This document shows, in pieces, positions 36,222-46,891 of a DNA stretch of 64,000 nucleotides. Source of the DNA: RBG-16-66-20 sp964564865 (GTDB taxonomy: Bacteria > Pseudomonadota > Gammaproteobacteria > Burkholderiales > SG8-39); contig CAZMDA010000011.1 of the NCBI GenBank assembly GCA_964564865.1, positions 1-64,000 on the forward strand, in the 5' to 3' direction. The position numbers and the translations under genes are program-made. A model generated the notes under the pieces. The model was not told the origin of the DNA and did not search any database. It was given only the letters and a program-made list of their open reading frames with translations. Positions within the stretch are counted from its first letter, which is position 1; each line of letters opens with the position of its first letter.

Positions 36222-37487
36222 GTGGGACCGGTTCTGATCTTTGACAAATCGCTCCTCGAGAGCCTCAACCCAGACGAGGCGGTGTGGCTGGACACGTTCT
36301 TCATAACTAACATCACGCCACTTTTCTTCGTTGAGACACTTGCAGATCTGGAAAAGCAGGTCCGTAAGGGGCGCACACCGGAACAGGTCGTAGGTAGCTT
36401 GGCATACCGAACCCCTGATATGGGGTCGACCATGAATGCGCATCACACTGCCTTGCTCGAAGCGGAGCTCGTCGGTGGTTGGCAGGTCGATATGCGCCAT
36501 GGTCGGCCAATACTCGCGGGCGGCCAAAGGCTTGAACTCGAGGGGAAAAAGGGAGTCATTTTCCGACCCTCACCTGAGCAGGAAGCGTTCTCCCGTTGGC
36601 TAAAGGGTGAGTTCCTTGAACTCGAGCGCGCGAACGCGCGTGCATGGCGCCGCGCTCTGTCGCAGCTCGACTTCAACGAGATGTGCGAGCTATTTCGTCC
36701 CTTCTTCCCGATGGGCAAACCGAAGACGCTGGCCGACGTTAAGAGATTTGTCGAGTTCTATGTCAATGGCCCTGATCGAGAGAAGGTGCTCCTCTTCGGC
36801 CTCACTTTGGTCGGAGTCCCAGCGGAAGGTATGGACCTGATCGTGCGACGCTGGAAAATGGCGGGAAAGCCGACCATTGTCGAGTTTGCTCCGTATTTTG
36901 CCCACGTCTTTTCTGTGGAGATGTTTTTCTATCTCGCGATGGCGGCAGATGTCATCGGGCGAGGTAGGCCTAGCCACAAGATTGACCTAGCGTACCTCTA
37001 TTACCTCCCCTTCTGCATGGTGTTCACCTCGAACGACAGGTTGCATGGAGACCTGGTGCCCTTCTTCCTGCGGAGCAACCAATCCTTCATTCCAGGCCAA
37101 GAGTTGAAGGCAGATCTCGGGCGCCTAGACAAGCATTTCGATACTCTGCCTGAGGAAGTCAAGAAGCGCGGTGTTATGAGTTTTGCTCACTTCCCGCCTC
37201 CGGACGACTCGTTTCTCGTGGCGCGCTTGTGGGACAAGCATATGTCGCCAAAATGGCGTGAACAGAAGCCGATTGTTCCCCCTTCTGGGGAAAGTGATCT
37301 CGGAAAGAAGTTAATGGACTCAGTACGACGACTAGAGAAGGAGGGCAAGCCACTCCCACAGGACTCAACTCCTGAGTCCGAAGATCTGGACCAACTGGTC
37401 ATTCAACGAAACGTCCATGCGCGAAAGGGAAAGTGGCTTAGGCTTCCGCCAGAGGTGGTAGACGCAAACAAAGAAGGTCAAGACTAG
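36222..37487 (+). CDS. Unknown island protein with PIN-like acidic motifs
   Basis: A 421-residue protein I cannot assign to a named family. The start VLIFDKSLLESL (D8) and TPLFFVETLADLEK (E38), then much later HKIDLAYLYYLPF (D255) and FTSNDRLHGDLV (D272), follow the order of the four acidic residues of PIN-domain nucleases, with an insertion of about 200 mostly helical residues between halves. A soluble, charged C-terminal tail follows. GTG start 6 bases after the HNH gene; the helicase gene follows after 27 bases. A nuclease role is inference. Confidence 0.75.
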   Translation: MGPVLIFDKSLLESLNPDEAVWLDTFFITNITPLFFVETLADLEKQVRKGRTPEQVVGSLAYRTPDMGSTMNAHHTALLEAELVGGWQVDMRHGRPILAGGQRLELEGKKGVIFRPSPEQEAFSRWLKGEFLELERANARAWRRALSQLDFNEMCELFRPFFPMGKPKTLADVKRFVEFYVNGPDREKVLLFGLTLVGVPAEGMDLIVRRWKMAGKPTIVEFAPYFAHVFSVEMFFYLAMAADVIGRGRPSHKIDLAYLYYLPFCMVFTSNDRLHGDLVPFFLRSNQSFIPGQELKADLGRLDKHFDTLPEEVKKRGVMSFAHFPPPDDSFLVARLWDKHMSPKWREQKPIVPPSGESDLGKKLMDSVRRLEKEGKPLPQDSTPESEDLDQLVIQRNVHARKGKWLRLPPEVVDANKEGQD

Positions 37488-37514
37488 TGAAGCCAGTCAG
37501 GCGCATGTCCCAGT

Positions 37515-40500
37515 GTGAATAAGCAAAGCAGCATGGCGTTGCTAGAGGGCCTATACGACCGTCTTGTGGACGAACGTCTGTCCGCGCAGCTCGCGTCGCT
37601 CCTCCAGGCAAGACACGCGAGCCTCGAGGCGCTGCCGCCCGAAGAGCGCTCCGCCCGCTTGGCGGAAGCCTTCGTCAAAGTCCTGGCCGGAATCCTCGAC
37701 AGCGTGGAGCCAGACGATGCAGGCACGCCACGCGAGCAGGCGCAGATCGCCGTGATCGCCGGCCTCTTGGGGGTGCTGCGCAAGGAGTACCGGGCCGCCG
37801 ATCTTCCTAGCTGGCCGAGCCCACTCAGTACCCTCCGCTCGATTCATCGTCAATCGGCCCCCTTCGTTCCGCCCGCAACCGGAGTGCTACGCCCCTGGCT
37901 GTTCACCGCAGGGCGAGCGGATCCATCGCTACTCGCCGATCTGCGCGCGGAGCTCGACTCGGCGGACGAGGTGGACATTCTCGTCTCGTTCATCAAGTGG
38001 AGCGGGGTACGCAAGCTCATGGACCGGTTCGAGGCCGGCGGCGTCACCGGCGCCGACGGGGTGCCGCGCCGACGGGTACGGATTCTCACGACGACGTACA
38101 TGGGCGCCACGGAGGCGCGGGCGGTGCTGGTGCTCGCCAAGCTACCGGGCGTGACGGTGAAGGTTTCCTACGACACCCGGCGCACGCGCCTGCACGCCAA
38201 GGCGTGGCTCTTTCACCGCGCGACGGGATTCGGCACGGCGTTCGTCGGCAGCGCCAATATCTCCAATGCTGCGCTGATCGGCGGGCTGGAGTGGACGGTG
38301 AAGTTCACCCAGGCGGCGCAGGCCGATCTTTACGTGGCGGCGCAGGCGCAGTTCGAGTCGCTGTGGAACGACCCGGAGTTCGAGTTCTTCGATCCGAACA
38401 GCGAGGCGGATCTGCGGCGGCTTTCCGCCGCGCTCTCGGAGGAATCGCGGGGCCAGGACGCGGGCGAGACTGTCTTCTTCGATCTCACCCCAAAGGCTTA
38501 CCAGGCCGAGATGCTGAATCGGCTTGCCCGCGAGCGTGAGCTAGGGCGCACGCGCAGTCTGCTCGTTGCCGCCACGGGTACGGGAAAGACCGTTGTGGCG
38601 GCGCTCGACTACCGCGCGCTCTGTCAGGCGCCAGGAGGGCACCCACGCCTGCTCTTCGTCGCGCACCGGGTCGAGATCCTGCGCCAGGCGATGGCGACCT
38701 ACCGGCAGGCATTGCGCTCGCCGGATTTTGGGGAAGTGCTCGCTGAAGGACATGACCCAAGCTCATGGGATCACCTCTTCGCCACGATCCAGAGCGTCAG
38801 CTCCGCGGGGCTCCTCGAGCGTTTCGGCCCTGACTACTGGCATACCGTGGTCATCGACGAATGCCATCATCTTCCCGCACAGTCGTTCGACGCCTTCGCG
38901 CGTGGGGTGAGGCCGAAGTTCCTGCTTGGCCTCACGGCGACGCCGTTGCGCGCGGACGGAAAGCCGATCGCCGAGTACTTCGACCCGAGGCCTGACAGCC
39001 GGCCGGCGGTCGAGTTGAGGCTCTGGCACGCGCTTGACCAACAACTCCTCGCGCCGTTCGAGTACTACGGCACCGCCGACGAGACGGATCTGAAGGACGT
39101 GCGATGGAATGGAGCCGGGGAACTGGCGGACCTTGATCGCGTGATCTCGGGCGATCACATCCGGGCGCGGCTGGTGATCCAGTCGGTGCAGAAGTATTCC
39201 TCGGAGGTAAAGGCCATGCGTGCGCTCGCGTTCTGCGTAAGCGTGCGGCACGCGGAGTTCATGGCCGAGCAGTTCAAGGCAGCCGGGTTCGCGGCGGAGG
39301 CAGTCACGGGCGGAACGGATAGGGACGTGCGGCAACGCATTCCCGGCAGGCTGGCGCGTGGAGAGATCCAGATCGTGTGCACCTGCGATCTCTACAACGA
39401 AGGCGTCGACCTGCCGGACCTGAACACCTTGCTGCTCCTGCGGCCAACGCAAAGCCCGGTGATCTTCGAGCAGCAGCTCGGACGCGGCCTGCGCCTGGCG
39501 CAGGGCAAAGAGTCGTGCCTTGTCCTCGACTTTGTCGGGCGCTACCGCGAGGAGTTCCGCTTCGATCAGCTCCTACAGGTGATGACCGGACTGCCGAAGC
39601 GGCGCCTGATCGAGGATCTTGAGCACGGTTTTCCCACATTGCCGCCTGGCTGCCATATCGCGTTCGATCGCGTCGCGGGCGAGCGGGTGCTGGCGAGCCT
39701 CAAGACCATCGCTCGGCAAACCTGGCCGCGACTGACGCGCGAGCTACAAGGCTATGCAGCGAGCCACGAGAACGTGACGCTGGCGAGCTTCCTCAACGAT
39801 CAGGCGCTGGAGCTATCAGACATCTACCGGGCGAATGCGGTCGGGGGATGGACGGCGCTACGGCGCAGCGCCGGGCTGCTGCCGGGAGAGTTGTCGGAGG
39901 AGGAGGCGTATCTCGGGCGGCGATTCGCTGACCTCCTTCATGGCAACGATCCATTGGCGCTCAAGCTATGGAAGAACCCGGACCCCGGTGACAGGCGCGT
40001 CCAGATGCTCGCCTACCAGCTTTTCCCGCGCATCACCGACAAGATGAGCGGCAAGGAGTTTCTTGAGCGGCTGGACGCCCATCCGCTCCTGAAGGAGGAG
40101 TTGGGCGAGCTCGCGGACCTTCTTGCCGCACGCACCGAACTGCCGGCGCGGCGTATTCCGGGCTTGCCGGAAGAGTGGCCGCTCCTGCTGTATGGCCGCT
40201 ACGAGATCCGCGAGATCCTGACGGCGGTGGGCTGGTTGACCGAGTCGCGGCGAACGCCGCACCAGTCGGGGAAGGTCGTGATTGAGGAGGCGAGAATCGA
40301 GTGCCTGTTCGTGACGCTCGACAAGGCGGTGGGTTATCACGATCGCATCGCGTACCACGACTACGCGATCAGCCCAGAGATTTTTCACTGGCAAACGCAG
40401 AATAACGCTGGTCCGGACACGCCAGCGGGACGACGCTACATAGAAAGTCCCGAGAACGGCTGGCGCTTCTTCCTGTTCGTGAGGGAGAACAAGGAAGCGG

Positions 40501-40628
40501 CGTATTGCGCTTTGGGATCTGCCACCAAGGTGCATATCGAAGGCGACCGGCCGATGTCCGTGCACTGGAAGCTGGAGGTTCCGCTGCCGGCGGAACTGTT
40601 CCGGGCGTTCAGCGTGCTTCGGGGTTGA
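37515..40628 (+). CDS. PLD-like nuclease / SF2 helicase / DUF3427 protein
   Basis: A 1037-residue multi-domain protein. Residues about 110-300 form a phospholipase D-like domain with RLHAKAWLFHR (HxK) and GSANISNAAL. Then the helicase core: LLVAATGTGKTVVAALDY (Walker A), VVIDECHHLPAQSF (DECH), LLGLTATPLRADG, CTCDLYNEGVDLPDLN and EQQLGRGLRLAQGK (motif VI). The C-terminal part matches DUF3427 (GRYEIREILTAVGW, YHDYAISPEIFHWQTQN). Such proteins occur in defence islands. GTG start; the gene has higher GC than the two before it. Confidence 0.9.
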   Translation: MNKQSSMALLEGLYDRLVDERLSAQLASLLQARHASLEALPPEERSARLAEAFVKVLAGILDSVEPDDAGTPREQAQIAVIAGLLGVLRKEYRAADLPSWPSPLSTLRSIHRQSAPFVPPATGVLRPWLFTAGRADPSLLADLRAELDSADEVDILVSFIKWSGVRKLMDRFEAGGVTGADGVPRRRVRILTTTYMGATEARAVLVLAKLPGVTVKVSYDTRRTRLHAKAWLFHRATGFGTAFVGSANISNAALIGGLEWTVKFTQAAQADLYVAAQAQFESLWNDPEFEFFDPNSEADLRRLSAALSEESRGQDAGETVFFDLTPKAYQAEMLNRLARERELGRTRSLLVAATGTGKTVVAALDYRALCQAPGGHPRLLFVAHRVEILRQAMATYRQALRSPDFGEVLAEGHDPSSWDHLFATIQSVSSAGLLERFGPDYWHTVVIDECHHLPAQSFDAFARGVRPKFLLGLTATPLRADGKPIAEYFDPRPDSRPAVELRLWHALDQQLLAPFEYYGTADETDLKDVRWNGAGELADLDRVISGDHIRARLVIQSVQKYSSEVKAMRALAFCVSVRHAEFMAEQFKAAGFAAEAVTGGTDRDVRQRIPGRLARGEIQIVCTCDLYNEGVDLPDLNTLLLLRPTQSPVIFEQQLGRGLRLAQGKESCLVLDFVGRYREEFRFDQLLQVMTGLPKRRLIEDLEHGFPTLPPGCHIAFDRVAGERVLASLKTIARQTWPRLTRELQGYAASHENVTLASFLNDQALELSDIYRANAVGGWTALRRSAGLLPGELSEEEAYLGRRFADLLHGNDPLALKLWKNPDPGDRRVQMLAYQLFPRITDKMSGKEFLERLDAHPLLKEELGELADLLAARTELPARRIPGLPEEWPLLLYGRYEIREILTAVGWLTESRRTPHQSGKVVIEEARIECLFVTLDKAVGYHDRIAYHDYAISPEIFHWQTQNNAGPDTPAGRRYIESPENGWRFFLFVRENKEAAYCALGSATKVHIEGDRPMSVHWKLEVPLPAELFRAFSVLRG

Positions 40629-40726
40629 TCGAGGCCGGTCAACCCGCCCGTCCCTCCTGGCGTTGAGCATCTCAAGCGCGCGTTTCCGGCCCGCCGGGCT
40701 GGACGCGACTAAGCCAATGGATTACC

Positions 40727-41062
40727 ATGCTGGTCACGGTCGCAGAGACGCCGGAGTACCTTCGCAACGCCGCGCGGCTGCTGCGGCCGGAGGACAGTGT
40801 CGCGATCGTGCAATTCCTGGCGGCGCGGCCGAAGGCAGGCGACCTGATCCAAGGCACCGGCGGCGTGCGCAAGCTGCGCTGGGGCCGGGCCGGCCGGGGC
40901 AAGAGTGGCGGCGTGAGGGTGATCTACTACTTCCACGACGAGGCGATGCCGCTGTACCTGCTGGCGCTGTTTGCGAAGAACGAGAAGGCGGACCTGAGCA
41001 AGGCAGAGCGCAACGAGCTGGCGAAGCTGACGGCAATCCTGAAGAACACGGCGAGGCAATGA
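40727..41062 (+). CDS. RelE/HigB-type toxin
   Basis: A 111-residue RelE-superfamily toxin: AIVQFLAARPKAGDLIQGTG, GVRKLRWGRAGRGKSGGVRV and IYYFHDEAMPLYLLALFAKN are the standard strands, with basic residues on the active face; KADLSKAERNELAKL is the C-terminal helix. Toxin-first order. Overlaps the antitoxin start by 4 bases. Confidence 0.92.
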   Translation: MLVTVAETPEYLRNAARLLRPEDSVAIVQFLAARPKAGDLIQGTGGVRKLRWGRAGRGKSGGVRVIYYFHDEAMPLYLLALFAKNEKADLSKAERNELAKLTAILKNTARQ

Positions 41063-41358
41063 GGATGAGCAAAGCATTCACAAGCATCAAGCGCGGCCTG
41101 GAGCAGGCGATCCGGCACCGCAAGGGCGGGCGGGTGGCGGGGCTGAAGCTGCACGTGCCGCCGCCGGTGGACGTGAAGGCGGTGCGCGAGCGCACCGGGC
41201 TCACGCAGGAGCAGTTCGCGGCGACGTTCGCGATCGGCCTGGGCGCGCTGCGCCACTGGGAGCGGGGCGATCGCAAGCCGCGCGGCGCGGCGCTCGTGCT
41301 GCTGAACGTCATCGCAAGCGAGCCGGAGGCCGTGCTGCGCGCGGTGCGCAGGGCATGA
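41059..41358 (+). CDS. XRE antitoxin, NadS/HigA-like
   Basis: A 99-residue antitoxin. The HTH is in VKAVRERTGLTQEQFAATFA then IGLGALRHWERGDRKPRGAA, the NadS-like group that pairs with RelE/HigB toxins. Start chosen at ATG 41059, which overlaps the toxin stop; 41065 is an alternative. Likely autoregulates the pair. Confidence 0.92.
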   Translation: MRMSKAFTSIKRGLEQAIRHRKGGRVAGLKLHVPPPVDVKAVRERTGLTQEQFAATFAIGLGALRHWERGDRKPRGAALVLLNVIASEPEAVLRAVRRA

Positions 41359-41471
41359 CCTCCATCCCCACCTCGCGCCGCCACCAAGGCAAGCCCGCGA
41401 TGTGGATTGGGGCGGACGAATAGGGTCAACGGGGACGCACCACGCCAACCGCGCCCTGGGGCGGGCCTCAA

Positions 41472-41491
41472 ATGTGCACGATCGGTAACAT
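41472..41491. repeat. 20-bp TA-adjacent near-palindrome, copy 4
   Basis: ATGTGCACGATCGGTAACAT, identical to copy 3. It lies 113 bases after the HigBA-like pair and 47 bases before the phd relic. The rest of the 41359-41538 stretch shows no gene or RNA that I recognise. Confidence 0.85.
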
Positions 41492-41538
41492 TTTGCCCCC
41501 CCTCGCCCTCGGAACAGGATCGGAGTGAGTTCGGTCCG

Positions 41539-41655
41539 ATGAATGTCGCCACCCGGATCAAGCCGGTCAGCTGCGTCTCGGTCGTTGCTGCGGAGCTGAT
41601 CCGCGAGCTTGGCGAGAACCGCGAGCGCGCAACCGCCAGTCAGCCCCTGGCGGCC
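41539..41655 (+). pseudogene. Relic of a Phd/YefM antitoxin
   Basis: An ATG opens MNVATRIKPVSCVSVVAAEL then IRELGENRERATASQ, matching the start of Phd/YefM antitoxins (MxVATRIKPIS, then helices and ITQNGE). The match fades after SQ and the toxin partner is missing. The remnant runs up to the convergent PRTase gene. It starts 47 bases after repeat copy 4, nearly the spacing of repeat copy 1 to its MazE-like gene (45 bases). Confidence 0.65.
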
Positions 41656-41664
41656 CGCGCCTTC

Positions 41665-42393
41665 TCAATCGTCTCGCGCTTGTCTTGCCGCAAGAATGCG
41701 ATCTCGGATGCGCTCAACACTGTCCGCGCGCGCGAGGTAGCGTGCTTCGGACTCCGTGAGGAAGTCGAAGCCGTAGCCGAAGGTGTCCTGCCACCAGCTT
41801 TCAAGTTCGCCGCCATGCTTCTCCCGCAACGATCGCAATGTTTCCGCGGAGGGCGTCAGTTTGGCCGACCAGGGCTTGCCCGTCAACGTGGTGCATCCGA
41901 GGGCGATGCCGCCACCGGATTCGATGAAACCTTTCAGGTTGGCGATCGTCCCGCCCTGTCCGACGAAGTCGTCGACCAGCAGGTAGTCGCGTCCGCGTTC
42001 GACCTCGCCTTCGAACATCGCGGGGTGGGCCAGGCGGTGATACCCGCTCGCGCCCGTATGGCCGGTGCGGTTCGATTGCACGATGCCCGACTCCGCGCGC
42101 AGGCCGAGCCGTTCCGCGAGCACCTCGGCGAGCACCGCCGGGATGCGATTGATGCCCTGCGCCTCGTACGCATGGACCGACGCGAGCACGGGTTTGGACG
42201 ACGAGGCCATTGATCCCAGCATCTCCACGGTGCTGTCGTTGAGCGCGGATTCAACGACTCGCCGGGCGGCGGTGACTTCCCCCGATTTCGCGGCAGGATA
42301 GTCCGCGTGCATTTTCACGGCACTCTCCCGGGCATGCATCAGGACGTCGGGGAAGTTGCGCCATGGGCTGCGCGGAGCATGGCCGATCTTCAT
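41665..42393 (-). CDS. Phosphoribosyltransferase-domain protein
   Basis: A roughly 242-residue protein of the type I PRTase fold: the PRPP-binding loop is YLLVDDFVGQGGTIANLKGF, with the flexible-loop region SNRTGHTGASGYHRLAHPAM before it. The C-terminal part FGYGFDFLTESEARYLARAD is typical of a PRTase group on accessory elements. The substrate is unknown. Start chosen at MKIGHAPRSPWRNFP (42393); longer frames would run into the M20 gene's promoter. Confidence 0.72.
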   Translation of the reverse strand: MKIGHAPRSPWRNFPDVLMHARESAVKMHADYPAAKSGEVTAARRVVESALNDSTVEMLGSMASSSKPVLASVHAYEAQGINRIPAVLAEVLAERLGLRAESGIVQSNRTGHTGASGYHRLAHPAMFEGEVERGRDYLLVDDFVGQGGTIANLKGFIESGGGIALGCTTLTGKPWSAKLTPSAETLRSLREKHGGELESWWQDTFGYGFDFLTESEARYLARADSVERIRDRILAARQARDD

Positions 42394-42463
42394 CGCGGGA
42401 TGATAAACGACGCAGATCGCAGGGCGCTTTGACCAGTTACACGGTTGCGAATAGCCTTCCCAC

Positions 42464-43867
<1,404 letters not shown>

Positions 43868-43926
43868 TTGAGATGCTTCGCTTTCCTTCGGCGCGGTGCT
43901 AGCCTGCGCGCGGGGGGAGGCGGTCA

Positions 43927-46848
43927 ATGGCGTCGGTCGAACCGGAGGCGCTGTCGTTGGGCGAGGCGCTCGCGGAGGAGTACGCCGCGGTCACCGGGCT
44001 CGAGAAACCCGCGCCCACGCCGGATCCGGAGAACCCCGAGTCACCCCCGACGCACAAGCTGGAAGACATCCAGCGCCTGCATTTCAACAGCCACACTGCC
44101 GCACTCTGCCTCTCGGGCGGCGGCATCCGCAGCGCCGCGTTCGGCCTTGGCGTGGCCCAGGGCCTTGCCCGGCGCGGCATGCTGAAGCGCTTCCACTATC
44201 TCTCCACGGTCTCGGGAGGCGGCTACATCGGCAGCTTCCTCTCGGCCTGGGCCTACCGCGCGGAGGGCGGGATCGCGGAGGTCGAGCGCGAGCTGGCGAA
44301 GCCCCGCGCCGAGCCGCCCGACGGCGACGACGAGCGCGACGCGCTGCGCCGGCTGCGGCGCTACTCCAACTACCTTTCGCCGCGCGCGGGGCTGGGTTCG
44401 CTGGACGGCTGGACGCTGATCGTCACCTACCTCCGCAACCTCCTCCTGAACTGGCTGGTGCTTCTGCCGCTGCTCGCGCTCGCGGCGTGCGTGCCGTTCC
44501 TCGTGCACGCCGCCATGACCGCGGAGTTCTGGGAGAGCGCCGGGTGGCTCGCCAACGCCGGGGTCTGGATGACGGTGTTCGGGCTCTTCTTCCTGCGCTG
44601 GCGTACTTACTCGACCGGGACCGTCGGGCTGCTCCGCCGCTACGTGCGCTTCGACTGGCTGGTCCTCGCCCTCCTTTTCGGCGGCGCGGTGCTGGTCGCG
44701 ATCGACTACCACGCGCTGGTCGGCGACGGGATCCTCCAGAAGAAGGGGGATGCGATCCGCCTGGCGGCCATCACGGCGGTGCTCGGCTTTTTCCTCGGGC
44801 TCGCGTTCGTGCTCGTCGACCTGTCCCAGCCGCGCCGGCGCCAGGTGCTCGACCGGGCGACGCTCCTGCTGGGGTTCGTCCTGACCGCGCTGCTGTCCGT
44901 TGCCGCGGTGGTGACGTGGATCGGGTTCGTGCAGCTGCTGCCGCGCAACGCGCTGGCGCCGGACGGCTGGATGCAGCCGTTGCTGGCGCAATCGGGCGAC
45001 GGCGTGCTGCTCGTGATCCTCGGCCCGCCGGCCTGGCTCGTCCTGATGCTGGTGCCGGAGGTCCTGTTCCTCGGCATCGCAGCCAGCCTGTCCGACGACC
45101 ATGACCGGGAGTGGTGGACCCGCACCGTCGCCTTCGGCGTGCGGGCCGGGGTCGCCTGGGCGCTCGTCGGCGCGGTCATCCTGCTCGGTCCGGGCGCGTT
45201 GGCGCTCGTCGCCGGGCTGGACTGGCTGCAGGACATTCCGGGCAACGTGCAACTGCCGGCGCTGTCAGCGCTCCTCGCGCTGCTGCTCGGCGGGGGGATT
45301 GCGCGCCGCAACTTCATGCGCGCGGCGACGGGCGCGGGAGCGGCGCAGGACGGGTCGGCCCGTCTCGGGGCGGAACGCATGCTCAACGCATGCGGCCTGC
45401 TGCTCATCATCGCGATCCTGGCCGGCATCGCGTACTACCTTCGTGAGTTCCTGGAGTTCCTGCGGTCCGGCGGCGGCGCGCTGATGCGCGTTCCGGCCCT
45501 GCCCGAGGCGGCCACGGCACTCGGGCTGGCGCTCTGGTGCATGCTCTTCGGCCTCGCGGTCCACGTCAACCGCTACTCGCTGCACGCGATGTACCGCGAG
45601 CGCCTGGCGCGCACCTTCCTGGCGGCGACGCGCTGCCGGCGGCCGATCCCCGCGCCGATCATGCGTGCGATGGGCGATACCGCGCCCGGGGACGCCGCGC
45701 GCGCCGGCCTCCTCGCGCGCCTGCTCTGGCGCGTGCTGCCCTGGGAGTCGGAGCCCGCGAGCGAAGTCTGGCAGTTCACGCCCCGCGCGCCGGACCGGTT
45801 CACGGACTTCGACCGCCACGACAACCCGCTCATGCAGTGGCTGGATCCGCGACGGCGCGGCGGCGAGCGGCTGGCAGGCTATGCGGAGGCGTCGTCGCCC
45901 GAGCCGGCGTTCGTGCGGGCTCCCCTGCACGTCGTGAACTGCGCGCTCAACATGGTCGGCGAGCGGGACAATGCGCTGCAGGAGCGCAAGGCGGCGTCGT
46001 TCACGTTCACGCCCATCCACGCCGGCAGCGCGCGGACCGGATTCCGGCCGGCGGCAGAGTATGGCGGGCCGGACGGGGTGACCCTGGCCACGGCGATGAC
46101 GATCTCGGGCGCCGCGGTTTCGCCGAATGCCGGCCAGCGCTCCCACCCGGTGTCCACGTTCCTGATGACCTTGTTCAACGCGCGCCTGGGGTGGTGGCTG
46201 GGCCATCCGCGGATTGGGGGGCTCCGCCGGGAGACCGGCCCCAGGCAGTCGCTCGTCCCCCTCATCGACGAGATGCTCGGCCGCACCAGCAGCGGCGCGA
46301 ACTGGATTCACCTTTCCGACGGCGGGCACTTCGAGAACCTCGGGTTGTACGAGATGGTGCGGCGCGGCTGCCGCTATATCGTGGTCGCCGACGCGAGCGC
46401 GGATCCGTCGCGCCATTTCGACGACCTTGGCAATGCCATCCGGAAGATCCGCCTGGACCTCAGCGTGGAGATCCGCGAAGTCGAGACGTTCAACGTCGGC
46501 GGTCGCGAGCTGGGCGAAGAGGGGCGCTATGCGGCGCTCTTCGAGATCGAGTATCCATGGGACGACACGCGCTACGGCCAGCTGCTCTACCTGAAGACCG
46601 CGCTCTACCGGGACAATCCGCTGCGCGCGCCGATGGACGTGGTCGAGTACGGCAACCGCTCGCCCGGGTTCCCCCATGAACCCACTTCCGACCAGTTCTT
46701 CATGGAGACCCAGTTCGAGAGCTACCGGGCGCTGGGCGAGCACGAGATTTCCAGCGTCATGCTTCAGGCCGAGGAAGGCGTGCCCGCCATCTTTGTCGGT
46801 GCGCGCGAGCACATTGCCGATCCTTTCGAGAAGGCCGTTGAAAAGTGA
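43927..46848 (+). CDS. Patatin-like phospholipase with internal membrane segment
   Basis: A 973-residue patatin-like protein. The oxyanion hole CLSGGGIRSAAFGLGVAQG is at about residue 60, the nucleophile in STVSGGGYIG (S96), and the catalytic Asp far away at 798 in LSDGGHFENLGLYEMVRRG. Between them lie about ten hydrophobic helices (e.g. LVLLPLLALAACVPFLV, VLTALLSVAAVVTWIGFV, LLLIIAILAGIAYYL). So the catalytic domain is interrupted by a membrane domain. It presumably acts on lipids or acyl esters from an inner-membrane location. Confidence 0.88.
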   Translation: MASVEPEALSLGEALAEEYAAVTGLEKPAPTPDPENPESPPTHKLEDIQRLHFNSHTAALCLSGGGIRSAAFGLGVAQGLARRGMLKRFHYLSTVSGGGYIGSFLSAWAYRAEGGIAEVERELAKPRAEPPDGDDERDALRRLRRYSNYLSPRAGLGSLDGWTLIVTYLRNLLLNWLVLLPLLALAACVPFLVHAAMTAEFWESAGWLANAGVWMTVFGLFFLRWRTYSTGTVGLLRRYVRFDWLVLALLFGGAVLVAIDYHALVGDGILQKKGDAIRLAAITAVLGFFLGLAFVLVDLSQPRRRQVLDRATLLLGFVLTALLSVAAVVTWIGFVQLLPRNALAPDGWMQPLLAQSGDGVLLVILGPPAWLVLMLVPEVLFLGIAASLSDDHDREWWTRTVAFGVRAGVAWALVGAVILLGPGALALVAGLDWLQDIPGNVQLPALSALLALLLGGGIARRNFMRAATGAGAAQDGSARLGAERMLNACGLLLIIAILAGIAYYLREFLEFLRSGGGALMRVPALPEAATALGLALWCMLFGLAVHVNRYSLHAMYRERLARTFLAATRCRRPIPAPIMRAMGDTAPGDAARAGLLARLLWRVLPWESEPASEVWQFTPRAPDRFTDFDRHDNPLMQWLDPRRRGGERLAGYAEASSPEPAFVRAPLHVVNCALNMVGERDNALQERKAASFTFTPIHAGSARTGFRPAAEYGGPDGVTLATAMTISGAAVSPNAGQRSHPVSTFLMTLFNARLGWWLGHPRIGGLRRETGPRQSLVPLIDEMLGRTSSGANWIHLSDGGHFENLGLYEMVRRGCRYIVVADASADPSRHFDDLGNAIRKIRLDLSVEIREVETFNVGGRELGEEGRYAALFEIEYPWDDTRYGQLLYLKTALYRDNPLRAPMDVVEYGNRSPGFPHEPTSDQFFMETQFESYRALGEHEISSVMLQAEEGVPAIFVGAREHIADPFEKAVEK

Positions 46849-46891
46849 ACCCATGCGTGGGATAGTGGTCTGATCAGGCGAGGGGGCAGGA

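Noticed and set aside
41407..42213. Plus-strand frame over the PRTase gene
   Set aside because: Only its first part (the phd relic at 41539) resembles a protein; the rest is the shadow of the minus-strand PRTase.
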